Assembly (NCBI RefSeq): GCF_014066305.1
Contig: NW_023501063.1
Location: forward strand, 62,001 to 126,000
DNA from: Letharia columbiana
Lineage: Eukaryota > Ascomycota > Lecanoromycetes > Lecanorales > Parmeliaceae
Reading direction: 5' to 3'
DNA: 64,000 nt
Position numbers and translations under genes: made by a program. How positions within the stretch are numbered: position 1 is the first letter of the stretch; every line of letters begins with the position of its first letter. The notes below the pieces were generated by a model. That model was not told where the DNA came from, ran no database searches, and was given only the letters and a program-made list of their open reading frames with translations. This document shows, in pieces, positions 23,015 to 34,890 of this stretch.

Positions 23015-23431
23015 ACTGTATATAAAGACAAATGTCGATACGGGAAACTTCTTTACTGATATAGAGAACTCTTGTATATTCGAAGGACAGAAAATTGATG
23101 ACGGGCACATTTTCACTTTCGGAGAACGCGAAAGCACGCCAAGCCAGCCCACGCGCCTAAAATAAGGTATGACCAACAAATGGTTGGCGCTTTGCTTGAA
23201 AGGGTAATCCCTGGCGAGCTTCAATCCCCGAGGAAATAGATACGAAGACCAACGGTTATCCAGCCCCGAGCGTCTGCTACAAGACACAATAACCTACATC
23301 TACAAATGAATGTTGGAAGAAAAGGCAGGTATCGTGCGTAGGCATAGGCGCTCCTAACAACTGCCTTTGCGCTCACTCGGCTACTCAATCATCTCACTCA
23401 TCACGTATGATCAGCTATTTTGAAGTCGAGA

Positions 23432-24530
23432 ATGCAGTCACTATCCATACGGGAAGCCAGTCACGCTGGATCATGGTATACTGACCACGGCCCAACACTA
23501 ACGAGCCAACTCCAAGGCTGGCTAGAAGATGCTGAACGGGACATGGCTCACCTGGGAGAAGTCCCGAGACCAGGTGCGAGAATAATCATTGCTCCGTAAG
23601 TCGGGGACGGTCATACTGTTGTGTCTGAAAGTTTCTGACTGTCTTCAGGCATGCTGGATATGCATACTCGGGCCCTGCAGCAGCGTGGGCTTATAGGATG
23701 CTTGATGTGTCAAAAGCGTACAGCATGCCAGGCTCTCCGCGATGCATGTCCGTGTACTAATGTACTGCAGTAAGCGTATATTCCTTCTGGGACCCTCTCA
23801 TCATCTCTATCTCCCCGGTTGTGCTCTATCGAAACACACCCACTATGCCACCCCCAATGGTAATCTTCCACTGGACCAGAACACTGTTGAGACGTTGCGC
23901 CGTACGGAACAATTCAAGAACCTGTCCGCCTCATCTGATTCTTCGGAGCATAGTCTTGAAATGCACTTACCTTATATTCATCACCTCTTGAGTATGTCCT
24001 TCAAGGGACAAGATTTCCCGCCTCTGGTTCCTATCCTGGTTGGCAGTACGAACCCCACAATAGAAAAAGAATTTGGTGCATTACTAGCACCTTTCGTGGC
24101 AGATCCAGCCAATGTTTTCATAATTAGTAGTGACTTTTGTCACTGGGGCTCCCGCTTTAGCTACACATATTACTTACCTGCCAGCACCACGGATCCATCG
24201 GAAGGGGTGTCTCTGAGATCAAAAGACCAACCAAGAGATCCACCTATCCATGAGAGTATTGCCAGACTCGACAAACTGGCTATGACAGCGATCGAGCATG
24301 GTCAGCATGCCGATTTTCTTGCCACTTTGCGGGATACGGGAAATACAGTCTGCGGGAGGCATCCAATTGGAGTGATCATGGCCGCGATCGAGACTCTGAA
24401 AAGTCAAAGAACATCGGGTGATAGTTCAGATCAAGGCAAATTTCATTTCATCAGATATGAGCGGAGTGGCGATGTTGTCGAGGGAAAAGACAGCAGCGTC
24501 AGCTACGCCAGCGCTTTCGCAGTGCTATGA
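23432..24530 (+). CDS. MEMO1 family protein
   Basis: Three exons: 23432-23595, 23649-23717, 23771-24530 with two 53-nt introns; 330 residues, the normal size. Starts [18 protein letters not shown], the family N-terminus. The metal-site histidines appear in order: [26 protein letters not shown] (assembled across intron 1), [16 protein letters not shown] (across intron 2), [14 protein letters not shown] and SSDFCHWG, with the late CGRHPIG. MEMO proteins are related to extradiol dioxygenases and bind metal; in yeast the homologue (Mho1) has a poorly defined redox/signalling role. No anomalies. Confidence 0.92.
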
Positions 24531-25328
24531 GATGAGAACTCGATAAGCTCGGCACTGCATTTCCCCTGAATTCAAAGCTCACTGCTGTAAGACGTTCTCT
24601 GTTTGTGCGCAAGGTATGTCGGAAGTCGCAGGAGTTTGCTTTGCGCGTGTCGCGTCAAGCATCCAAAAGCCACCTACACACAGCTTCCACTCACGATTGG
24701 CTATGTTCTTTTTCCCGCGCTTACAAGAACCCCAGCCGAAACTATGTAGCCAGCTCTGTTAGCCTTTAGGGTTTGAGTTGCGATATTCGAGCCACACATG
24801 CAGGTTCGCGTCCTACTCACATAATCTTACCTTCGAGAAGTGTCTCATCCCACTTCAGTCACCAATCTCACATATTTTGGATGTCTTCCTGCGCAGTCAA
24901 TGCAGAAACCATTGACTTTACTCGTTGTTATCTTAGCGGAGACTCGGGTAGAAAGTGATATTTGGTTTCATTCAGACTTCGCTCTAGTGGACAAGCGGAC
25001 CTGTTTCCCATTGAGCCCGTGGAGTACATGACAACAAACACGCTGAGGCGCAGCTTTCATGTTGAGAATCAGAAGGTACTTCCCGCGGTCTCGTGCGTGA
25101 CAGCCTTAAAGGCGCTCGCGCACACGCTACATGCAAGCATCTTCTGAATTTTCAAGCCCCAATACATTGGCTCGCTATAGCTATAAATTCCCTAGCCCTT
25201 CCACTTACTTCTTATCCACGCCCACTTTCTCTACCAGCTCTTTGTGCGTGCTTTTTTTCGAGTTTGCTTCTCTCCTGGCTTTTCGTACCTGCATTACCCT
25301 GCAAAACTCTCTCTTACCATCCACAGTG
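24531..25328. other. Intergenic
   Basis: This stretch of about 800 bp lies between the MEMO gene and the secreted-protein gene. CT-rich tracts near 25200-25320 look like a promoter/5' UTR of the following gene. Otherwise nothing recognised. Confidence 0.4.
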
Positions 25329-26120
25329 ATGTCTTCAACGCTCTTTTTCCTCCTCGCCCTCACCGCTCTCATCCCGCAAGCCTTCCCTATCAGCATACCC
25401 GCAAATCCTGCGGTGGGCTTGACAAACATCATCAGCGTCGACACCCCTGGTGACAACCCTCTGCCACCCTCACCACCAGGCTGGTACAACATCCCCGGAA
25501 CATCCCTCTGTACGTATCCCTTGCGCGCCGCTTAACTCCCCCCCAACCCCTCAACCGTGACCCACACCGGCTCAGCTCCACATCTCTTCCTGCAATCCGC
25601 ACCGCTGACCCCAAACCCCCTCCCCCCAGCCATCATTCTCACCGGCCCCTTCGGCACCTTCATCCGCTCCCCCGCCGACGCCGCCGACTGCCTCGCCGCC
25701 GCCCAAACCGCCCTCGCCGCCACCATCGCCGCCGTCGGCGACATCCCCATCCCCCACCCCGACTGGCACTTCTCGAGCCACAACGTCCAGCTCATCGCCT
25801 CCGCCCCCTTCCCCACCCTCGGCACCTACGGCCAACTCTCCTCCGCCCTGCGGGGCCTGCTCTACCTGATCACGCGGGCCGGGGGCCCGGGCGCGAGGCA
25901 GCTCGGTTGGGTCCTGAGCGACGGCGCGCAGGGGCTCGGCATCGTGATGAGGGGGTCGATGGCGCCGCGGACGATTACGATTGTTGGGGCGGCGCCGGCG
26001 GGTCCGACGGCGGGGGGCGCGATGGGTGGGGGCACCGGGGCGAGTGTGGCCGCGATGGCGACGGCGACGGCGACGCAGAGTGTGAGTATTGTGGGGGTTA
26101 AGGAGCTGGATGGTCGTTGA
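25329..26120 (+). CDS. Secreted Ala/Pro-rich protein
   Basis: Exons 25329-25509 and 25576-26120, intron 66 nt; about 241 residues. A signal peptide is clear (MSSTLFFLLALTALIPQAFP). The mature part has a proline-rich start (NPLPPSPPGWYNIPG), an Ala-rich helix-like segment with one Cys (ADAADCLAAAQTALAAT), a segment PDWHFSSHNVQLI, and a Gly/Ala-rich end (AAPAGPTAGGAMGGG). A second acceptor at 25627-25628 (ag before CC ATC) is also in frame and would drop 17 residues. Exon 2 is markedly GC/C-rich compared with flanking DNA. No catalytic motif; family not recognised. Confidence 0.6.
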
Positions 26121-26418
26121 GCGGGTGGATGGGAAGGGTGGATTTGTTTTTGGGTTTTATAGATGGTGGGTAGAGGGTTAAGCAATGTGGGTAGCTAGAT
26201 GCGGATATATATGTCTTAGGTACACCTCAATTGACTTGAATACGCGCCACTGAGATCGTTTCGTCAAGAATTACGGAAGATTTTATAAAAAAAGATTATC
26301 TGAATGATGAATCAAGATACTCCTAGCAAAAACATACAAACCCTATCTGACCCTGCGATCACATCCACCCATCCACGACGTCTTCCTTCCTTCCAACCTC
26401 AATGAACTGCCTCCCCAA

Positions 26419-28319
26419 TCACCGCCCCTCCTCTCTACCATGAGAATCATTCCCCGCATCAGGAATCTCAAGCGACAAATCCCGCGGACCTTGCCGTCCC
26501 TCCGCCATCGGATACGGCGACCTGGCACGTTTTCGCTGCGGCGACCTCACAGGACGTTGAACCCTTCTCCGCATCCCGGCCCGCGTCTCGGCCACGACCC
26601 GGCCGTCGAAAGATACCACGTCGGCGTTTTCGTCCCGTGGAGCGGCACTCGCACTGTTTTCCGCTTCGCGAGACATCCAGATTAGTCCGGTTTCCTGTTT
26701 CCCCCAGTCCAGAGGCGGGGTGGCGGGGCGAGTGTGCACGGCTGGAGCGGACATGGGAGAAGGGTTGGGTTTCGATTTGGAAGACGCGCGTGTGCTGGCC
26801 GCGGGGCGGTCTCCGTGTTCTGGATCATGAGCTGTGTGGTGTGGTTCTAGGGCGCTGGTGTTCTTTTCGTCGTCGCCGAGGTAGGGGTCTATGCGGAGCG
26901 AGATGATGTTGGTGCCGTATGGTGGTGACGTCCTCGATATGTGTGCATGAGGGCTTTGTGGGGCGGACATTGCTGGGCTGCGGGTTTTGCGTTCGCGCTG
27001 TTTCCGTTCGACATCAGTCTTTTCGGTATCGGCATCGTCGGCATCCGCAGTGGGGCTGGTAGGCGTTATGGGCACCCGGACTGGAGACCGTTTGGCGGTT
27101 GGAATCGACTCGGCGCGGGCAGAGGAGCAGGAATCGCATGGCGAGGGCGGGGCACCGATATCGAGGGGTTCGATATCGGTTCTGCCATTCTGGTCTTGAG
27201 GACTCAGACGGGGTGTTGCGTAGTAGAGACCATATGGATCGTCGTCCTTGTTGTCTTCGACGCATCTATGCCAGTCGATGGTATATGACGCGCTGGTACC
27301 CTTCGCGTTAGTATCCTTCTGCTTTCGGTCCCCAACAGGCTCACGAAGCCGGACGCCTTGGAGACCATATCGATCATCGTCATCGTCGACATATTCGAGC
27401 TCGTCAATTCCAGATGAAGCATTCGAAGAGGAAGAGGAGGAGGGCGTCATGGTGATTGCGTCGCCATCGCTATCGAGGGTGGGGTTGTGCTGATCTGAGG
27501 GTCCGCCGGCTTCGCTATTGTTCCAGCCGCCACCTATGGGCCAAGATGAACTTTTGACGCTCCATTTTCTGCTAGCTTTCAGCAATGCAAAGTAAGGATC
27601 TTGGCCTCAACCTACTGGATGGGAGAAATTGCAGTCCGATTGATGATTTCACCCACAGGACTGTCAATTGCGAGCCAGGCAGTCTCCTCAATTAGGTGTT
27701 CTGGTCCGTTGATACGGGTCTCTGTGGGAGCAACGTCTTCGTTCGAACCTTGACCGCTCCTGTGCGAACCTTCATTCTGTGGAAGCGAACTTGTGCTGCA
27801 CACGTTGCCGACGGCGGAATGGGTTTCCGCCCCGGCATCAATTGGATCTGTGGAAGAAGAATTGTGCTGGGCCTCCAGATCTTCAACTGCTTGAAATCTC
27901 CTTGTATTGAACCTCGCAATCATGAAAAGATCATTGAACACTTGACGATTCCGGAAGATTTCGAAACCTGTAATCGCCCATGCGTAGAATCCACAGAAGA
28001 GCAGGAAGAAGAGGTAAAGGTGCAGTAACGCATACACTGGTCTGTTGACTGGTTGTTTCTCGAGGAAGGTCCCCATCAAGTCCCAGAGCGAAAATAAGTG
28101 GTGGTAGTAGAGAGCAGCGGCAGCCACCCACGCTATAGGGATCAGAAAGGCGGACCATAGCAGCAGCGCACGCCCTTCTGGTGGTTGACAGGCTCGGCAC
28201 GAGTCCTTTACTTTTTCGAACAGAGGCTGGAGGCCGCAGACGAGCCAGACCAAGACGGTGACTGTACTGGCTAAGCCGATGAGATCCCGCACAGCATCGA
28301 GAAGACTATATGGAACCAT
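26419..28319 (-). CDS. Membrane protein with long disordered acidic tail
   Basis: Two exons, 28319-27616 and 27571-26419, joined across a 44-nt intron whose acceptor (GCTAG) restores the downstream frame; 618 residues. The N-terminal third has hydrophobic segments: GLASTVTVLVWLVCGL, ALLLWSAFLIPIAWVAAAAL and YALLHLYLFFLLFCGFYAWA, with a CRAC pair between the first two. The remaining two thirds is disordered: Ser runs, an Asp-rich patch (EYVDDDDDRYG), many SP/TP sites (RSPVRVPITPTSPT) and an Arg-rich end (RRRVQRPVRSPQRKRARSP). Likely several phosphorylation sites. Not recognised; the single-gene model is inference from splice signals, and two separate genes is the alternative. Confidence 0.55.
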
Positions 28320-29243
28320 GATGAGCGCAATGAGTATGGGATATCGCTTGTGTGATTATATTTAATGAGAAGACGATTTAGGTAGGAGGTGCGCAAGTGA
28401 CGTGTTAAAACTTTGCTTAAACGGTGATAGAACCTCCCTTGCGGCGATAAATGTCGAAAAAGAGTAAACTTTTACGAAAGAATGTCTTTTGAGATGCCCC
28501 CAGATACTCCGACAAACTCCAAGCAAAGACCGAGGCAAAATGATCATGGTTATCAGGTTGTCGCATTGAAGAGGAGTGAGCAAGTTTTGCAGGGAAAAGA
28601 ATGATGGCGAAATTAGCTCGCAAAAAGAGCAAGTCTGAGGTAGGACAACTCCACAAAAGCCAAAAGTGGATGGTCACCTACGGTTGAGCTGACTCGCGAG
28701 AAAGCAAAGTCTCGGATGGTACATCTTTGTGGAGAGATGAGTGTGAGAAATGAGCGAGAATTTGAGAGCGGTATCTGTAGCAACTTTGCATGCCAAAAAC
28801 TTGCGGAGAGTTGATTTATTTCAGAACTTGGCTATCAGAAGTAGCAGCACTTGATGGAATTTGAGAGAGCAAACTGAGCGCTCTGGGTTCGGTTTCGTCC
28901 TGTTTTTGACACACAATGATGTCACAAAGCATCATTTTTGCAGCTCTCCCTTTCACAGTTTGCAAGATGTAGCCTGAAAGGTAAGCCTTGTGGGTCGCAT
29001 GGTATTGGCATTCCTGCTGTCGTGTCCATCACAATTTCCTCGAGCCACACATTTGTCGGCTCAGCAAAACCACGGATACCGCTATTGAGAGCCAAAGGCT
29101 CTTGAAGCCTTGCTGCTCATATACGTAGTACTGAATCCATGGTTTGGGTATGCTTTGAAGATCTTAAACATACGTGAACACCTGCCACTTATGCGAGCTG
29201 ATCGTTAACAATTCTTTTCTACCAATTTCTGAGGTAGGCAAGC
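28320..29243. other. Intergenic, 924 bp
   Basis: This stretch lies between the membrane-protein start and the SWC3 3' end. Only short open frames on both strands; no signal, repeat or RNA gene recognised. Confidence 0.4.
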
Positions 29244-30916
29244 CTAAGCTGCCAGCGGCATGATGGAATTTGGTGGTGAATATACTGATCGGATTACCTG
29301 TGGATCTAAACGTGGAATTATTTCTGGCTTTTGCAGTCCATCGGCGTCTTGGGTACGCGGTAGCCTAGTTGCAAGAAAAACTGTTTCTGCTGGACTCATT
29401 TTGTCGAAGACACTGTCCATGTACCTTCTCACTTCGTCTGGAGGAGCAACAATTTTAGCTAGCGGTTCCAAAATTCGTGGGTGAGACGTTGACAAGCGCA
29501 TGGTGACCGGTTGGTAGTAATTTTTGGTGTCCTTGTACTTCCCTGACTTCGCTGTACTACCTCGCCTGATTACCAAGAATGACACAATAACCTGGGTTCC
29601 TCCGTAAAGATACTCGAGGATGCTGAATCTTGGGAACGAGAAACGGTCACCCGTACCCCCAAAGTCGAAGACGATAGAGTTGATCTCAGGCTTGTGCACA
29701 GTGTACGCTGACTTTGAGCTTGCTGACGGAGCAGTAAATGGTTGGGTCTTAGAAGAGGGTTCAGTCTTGATGGATGGGACTTGGGCATAAGGATTTGAGT
29801 AGGGCGCTACCGAGGGGACCTGTGTCCAAGAACTATCTGGCGTTGAAGTAGGAACACTGACCCGAGATACGTATTCTTGCACGCCACGTGGAGGTGGGTG
29901 AGGTCGGTTGTCGTCCTGCAAAGGCTCACTCGGATTTGGCTGGGTTTTCAAGATAGTGTTGAGCTCGTCGATATGATCTTGAAAATCTTTAAGCTGAGTC
30001 GGAGACGCTTGACCGGAGGCTACCACTTTCATGAGAGTTTTGAGTCCGTGATCAGAGGCCGCCCGAGTCGCTAACATCTGAATGACTGGATCTTGTTTGG
30101 GCTCACCATTCTGATCCTGAGACCCGCCCTGCTGACTAGTACTCCTTGCCTTCGATAGGTTTGGTGGTTCGGGAGCAGTAACGGGCGCTGGAGCTGGTAA
30201 TGGTGCATGAACTATTGGGGGAGGTCCTTGAGGGCCGAATTGAGCAAAGCCTTCATGGAATGGAGGAAGGGTAGTTTGTGAGGAAAGACCTTGTTGTTGG
30301 CCATGGTATTTCGGAGGTGCAGGGGCTGTGTTGTAGTTGTACGGAGGATATGTCGCAGCAGTCGCGAACGGATTGTATTGTGGGCTCGATAGTGGAGGAG
30401 GTTGTATAGGCGTATAGGCCACGGGATTGTCCTTCACAGTGTAGAGTGTAATCTCGAAAACGTGGGGCTCGACGATCAGTGAGCAGACGCCGAGCTTTGA
30501 CATTGTCTCTTTTGGCGGGTTGGGAGCCTCGAACATGGGTTTTTTCTTAGTAGGCTTCTCCCAGTAGCGGTCGAAGACTCCTTCCTTAAACCATTTCTGC
30601 CTTGATAGTTCTATAGAGGCTGCCAACACACCGCTGATCTTGGTCAGCGTCAAAGACCAAGGAGCACAGGAAGTGCTGACCTCTCGGAGATGGTCTGGTA
30701 TTCTTGGATTGACAGATTCGCATCTTGTGGCTCAGGAAGAGTTGGCAGCAGGTGTGAATCTTTCAGTCTAAAGGGCAGTCCCTCTTCCTTAGGATCGTTT
30801 GGTTGCGGTGGAGCGGAGGGTGCAGGAGGTGCTCGGGGTGGTGCTGGGGGGGTCAAGGCCCGTTTCTTCATTGGAGGCTCACCACGATTTCTCGTAGACA
30901 GCCTTCTTTTGTCCAT
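29244..30916 (-). CDS. SWC3: SWR1-complex subunit SWC3
   Basis: Component of the SWR1 remodeller that loads H2A.Z into nucleosomes. Exon 1 30916-30681, 47-nt intron (GTCAGC/GATCAG), exon 2 30633-29244; 541 residues. The N-terminus is basic (MDKRRLSTRNRGEPPMKKRA) then Pro/Ala rich. The family core spans the junction: LPTLPEPQDANLSIQEYQTI, then SESGVLAASIELSRQKW, FDRYWEKPTKKK, NPPKETMSKLG and EPHVFEITLYTV. A Pro/Gln-rich middle is followed by a C-terminal domain (INSIVFDFGG, FSFPRFSILEYL, MDSVFDKMSPAE). ATG 30916 chosen because the longer frame begins with GTG. Confidence 0.85.
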
Positions 30917-32437
30917 GGTATCGAAGGTCCCGGGGAAGAATGTTCTGGACAGACCTACGAATTCGAGGATATTGAAATCGTGAGCACGAAGGACGGCGTT
31001 CCTTGGCGGCTTGGCAAGACCCCCCACTCACTTGTAACTCGCCGAGCTCGCGTGGCCGCTTTACTCTAGCGTGGGAGCTAGCCTAGCAGGGTTCTCGAAT
31101 CTCGGCTAATCAGAGGGGCTTAATTCGAAACAAACAGAGAAAGTTCTACATTTTCTACTCTACTCGTAAAGGTAGTTTAGTGACACTTTAACACTACATA
31201 CTGTCGAGACAGCGAATGCGACCACGGCTGATGGGTTGCATGGGAGATCTGTGGGGAAGCACATTAAATTGTACCTAGACGATAGTAGGATGTGAGTCGG
31301 GGTTTGAGAAGCAAGTACTCCAGTCTGCCTGTCCTCCTCTTTCCTTCGTGCTTTCATTCACCTTGAAACGACCAGAAGAGACACAACAATGCACAGTCTA
31401 TGCATACGAAAGCCCTGACCTCGCTTTGTGTTTGTTCGATTTGTACGCTATCGATGCCAATCCATGGTCCATTTTTTACCCTCACTGCCCGAGCAGCTCC
31501 AGAAATCAGACTTGCTCAATCGGCAATGCCATGGATGCTGGGCCCTTCCCGACATCAAATTTGGCGTCAAGATTGAGAAGCTGTCTTTCTACTAGGACGA
31601 GTTCATGATTCTGCCCAATCTGGAAGCCTCGTAGCTCACTGATCATCTCAAGTTTTGTGCAAAGGTTGGAAATTGGCATGATGGATTTGACGGAATTGAC
31701 AAAAATGAGGCCTAGGATAATTGAAAATGGGAAAAGGTGGGGAAAGCCGCCGGTCTCCCTTTGAATTTCATGAGTCGTTTGTTCCACTGTCATGGTGATA
31801 ACATCATATGCAAGCATGAAAAGGCCTTAGTCTCTCAGTCTGTTGTCACACTATTCCAGCTAATTTTATGGCCGCAGTTTCTCAATTTTCCTAGAGCGTC
31901 AGTCTTTCGGACCTCGCTTTAGCACAAGCCATTACTGCATGGACACAATCTAGAACGATCTTAGTAACGCACCGTTTATGCGCCAGATACAGTTCGCCAT
32001 ACAATGTCTGCTTTTGGATTTGTATAGATGGAAATAATTCTCGCGCCCATCCGCTTCTTCCTGGTCTTCCGGTTGTGCGGTCTCAGGAGGCAAGATAATC
32101 TGTTCGAGCTCATCCATTTTGACTACAAATCGGCAGAGTAGTATTGGTTAGTACGGTGGATGTCAATCGGTATTTTCGGGCAATCTTGGTGGTATGGATC
32201 TCCAATCTGACACGTCTAGTGATGGGAAAGATGGTCTAGATCTTCTAAGACCATAGGCTGGGGTATGTGCGAGGGAGTAGTGAAGATCCAACACAGACGT
32301 GGATGTTCGGTCCTATCGAGCAATATATGTTGCTCTCTGCACTCCTTGGGCTTTTCGTTCTTCTAAGACCTCATTTCTCCCCTTCTTTGATATCTATCTT
32401 GAGCTCAGTCAGAATTTTAAGCGCTCGGTTATCAGCG
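30917..32437. other. Intergenic, 1.5 kb, with one weak ORF
   Basis: Upstream of SWC3 and of the CFEM gene. An ATG-started minus-strand frame at 31817-31506 (103 codons) includes a hydrophobic stretch LFPFSIILGLIFVNSV and then NLCTKLEMISELRGFQIGQN; it might be an exon or a small gene but has no known match. Nothing else recognised. Confidence 0.3.
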
Positions 32438-33638
32438 ATGTCCCAATCTCAAAAGCTCGTAATGCTTGTCCTCGCATTTATTGACTTACTATCTCTCGCC
32501 GCAGCTCAGGGTAACATTACCGCGCAAGCTGTTTTCGATTTGCCTGTGCCAGTTTGTGCATACACAAGATAAGCTGCGAGACATATGACTCGAGACGAAT
32601 CTCTCTACTCCTCGTCTCTCTTACAACTCCGATTCCATTTTCAAGTATGAGAAATGGTGACCCGAAATCTTGTTAAGTGGTCTAGCCCCGTGTGCAATGA
32701 GTCTCCGCCCAGTGCCTACCCACCCAAGAAAAACTCGGCCCAATGACAAATACATCACAGGTATGATTTTCTGAATAACGCAACCGCATATTCCGGCTGT
32801 TCAGAAGCCGATACAGACTCAGCCATCGCATGCACATGTTTCAGTCCCAAATTCCAGCAGGTCATCGGCCCCTGCATCATGCATAAATGCAATGAAGCGG
32901 ACTCCGAACGTATGTCTCCATCCTCGCGCCAAATCCTGACCGATGTTCTCCCAATCATCGCTTCCCTTCCTCTACCTACATCAAACAACAGCTACAGCCA
33001 CTGTGGCTAATCAACCCATACAGAAAGACGCAACCCAGCTCTGCGCTGCCGTCGGCGGCACCCCAGTCGATAACGCCGCAGCCATCAGCTCCTTCTTCAA
33101 CGAAGCTGGCGCGGCTGCGCTCCACACTTCATTTGAAGCGGATGGTTTGGCTTCTTCGCGCCTTGCTATCGCTTCGAGTCAGGATATAGCCAATAGTTTG
33201 CAGATAGAAGATGGAGGTGCCGCCCCGGCTACGACGACGGGAAATACGGTGAGTGCGACTGTTACGCCAACAGGTACGAGTATGGCAGGGACTGGGAACT
33301 TTGGGGGTCCGTCGTCGGCTAGGACTGGGACAGCGGCTATCGCTGCGTTTACTGGGGGTGTTGGTGGTAGAGGAGGCGTGCCTGTGGCTGCTTTGGGGCT
33401 ATTGGTGTGGTTGTGGCTGGGGGCGTGTTGCTGTGAATCTTCTTTTATTAAGCCTCAAGCTTCAGTACCGAGTCTTGCCAGGATTGCCCATCGCTCCCAA
33501 CTCGCACTGTTGACCGTTAGGAAAGAAGCGAAATCCATGACCAGAGTATACAGCAGAACTCCCGCCGATGCTTTGTTCTACTATTTGTTCAATATTAAAA
33601 CGCGTAATCCATTCATCAATCCAATCAATCCAAAATAG
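32438..33638 (+). CDS. CFEM-domain cell-surface protein
   Basis: ATG 32438 begins a signal peptide (MSQSQKLVMLVLAFIDLL, cleavage near AAAQG). The CFEM domain follows: DLPVPVCA at the end of exon 1, then exon 32761-32909 with FLNNATAYSGC, AIACTCFSP, QVIGPCIMHKC; a final Cys (QLCAAVGG) comes from the exon starting about 33028, giving the usual eight with one more in the unresolved join. CFEM proteins are fungal surface proteins, some binding haem. Thr/Gly/Ser-rich spacer and a hydrophobic end (GVPVAALGLLVWLWLGA) suggest GPI anchoring. Two uncertainties: the donor ending exon 1 (between about 32550 and 32575) is not clear, and the frame runs ~60 codons past the hydrophobic tail to 33638, so the true 3' end may be a missed intron or frame break near 33430. 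Confidence 0.7.
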
Positions 33639-34219
33639 AGATCTCTTAGTCTCACTCCATTTAGCTCGTAATAGAGAGACAAGAAGCATCAGTAAGTTCA
33701 TTAATAAAAACCTCTTAAATCCAACAATCAGCATCAGCAGAGTAAGTGACCGCCACCTTATATGCAATACGCAAATTACGAGCCCGGTCCATCCAGAGTC
33801 TGATGCTTCAACAGTGACATCGTGGCAGAGAACGTCTGGCTTGACGCCAGCAGGACATTTGCCGTTTTTGGTACTTTATCATCAAAGAGGCAACGTTGCA
33901 GCCTGACAAGATTGTACACTGATTAACAGGAGTAGACAATAGGGCCAGTCAAGCCAATCACGTAGCTGACAGCGTTAGATAGTAGCTCATACCTGTCGTG
34001 AGGCCTAATCCTTCAGCGCTCATATAAGTCAGATATGTGGTGCGCGAACGTAGAGCGGCATTCACTCTAGGCCAGATATAGGTTGAGGCCGGGGCACGTT
34101 CTGATAGCTTGGCACTGGAGTCACTCATCTCCTCGCTCCCACGTCCGCGACTGGCTCTTTGGAGAGTACGAATCGGATTGAAGAATATAAGTTCACAATT
34201 AGGAGAATTAATTTTAGCA
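33639..34219. other. Intergenic before tRNA-Phe
   Basis: No gene recognised. The open frame at 34109-34306 begins with TTG, has no ATG, and runs through the tRNA gene; I regard it as chance. Confidence 0.4.
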
Positions 34220-34361
34220 GCGTCTTTAGCTCACTTGGGAGAGGTAAGTTCGCATCAAGTTAACAATTTACCTATTTGTTCTAACATTGAACCAGCGCCA
34301 GACTGAAGCAAACTTCATTCGTGGAATCTGGAGGTAGCCCGTTCGATCCGGGCAAGACGCA
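34220..34361 (+). tRNA. tRNA-Phe (GAA) with two intervening sequences
   Basis: Acceptor stem GCGTCTT (34220-34226) pairs fully with AAGACGC (34354-34360), discriminator A 34361. D-arm GCTC/GAGC, anticodon stem CCAGA/TCTGG with loop C-T-GAA-G-A, five-base variable loop AGGTA, T-arm GCCCG TTCGATC CGGGC: every stem is perfectly paired. The mature molecule is 73 nt, but only after removing two inserts. One is the normal nuclear tRNA intron, 17 nt (34308-34324), just 3' of position 37, and it contains TTC complementary to the anticodon. The other is a 52-nt insert at 34244-34295 splitting the D-stem between positions 24 and 25. Box A (TAGCTCACTTGG) and box B (GTTCGATCC) are intact, and a T8 run follows at 34364. 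Identity as Phe is from anticodon GAA. Confidence 0.9.
34244..34295 (+). other. Spliceosomal-intron-like insert in tRNA D-arm
   Basis: The 52-nt insert starts GTAAGT, contains TTCTAAC with its branch A about 12 nt before the end, and ends ACCAG. These are the donor, branch and acceptor signals of this genome's mRNA introns, and its length is within their 44-66 nt range. It interrupts GAG|C of the D-stem, not the position where eukaryotic tRNA introns are found. The 5' and 3' borders are fixed by the need to restore the D-stem GAGC and by the GT/AG ends, which agree exactly. Confidence 0.8.
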
Positions 34362-34363
34362 AA

Positions 34364-34371
34364 TTTTTTTT
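34364..34371 (+). terminator. Pol III terminator of tRNA-Phe
   Basis: Eight consecutive T, three bases after the discriminator base, the standard RNA polymerase III stop signal. Confidence 0.85.
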
Positions 34372-34890
34372 GATTTTCTTTCCCTTTCTCCTCCATTCTT
34401 TTTCCTTTTATCTTTTTAAATCGAGTGAGGTCTTGATTTGCATTAATTCGCATGCCGCTCTATATACTCGTGTGGCCGAGAAGTCTATCATCTTGGCAGT
34501 CTAGCTTAGATAGGTTAGCACTGTAGATCATAGGCATAATTCAGTCTCAAACTGCGGAGAAACGAGGTAGTCTGATTGCCCGCGCCGGAGGAATTGCCGG
34601 AACATTATATTGCCGAGTGGCAGCGATCACCCTTGTTGCGCGACATAGCGGTTACCCTAGACTTAATAGGGGGTAATTACGGGGTACATTTCTGTCGTCT
34701 TGGCGTACAAATAAATATGATTTGACAACAATAAGTCAACCAAATCGAACTCACTGTTACTGCTTTCCGAATTGTGTGCCGTCTCTTCTTTTTGGAGGAC
34801 GTAATCACAGTAGATGTGGCTGTCAAGCTTTGAGCTCTTTCATTGAAAATCCAGATCTGTCAGTGCTTATTGTCTCCTACATACTGTATA
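34372..34890. other. Intergenic
   Basis: Upstream of the hydrolase gene. AT-rich near 34370-34450; nothing recognised. Confidence 0.4.

Noticed and set aside
34109..34306. Plus-strand frame into the tRNA that would stay open if the 52-nt insert were spliced
   Set aside because: It has no ATG, the sequence is not coding-like, and the perfect tRNA fold explains the region better.
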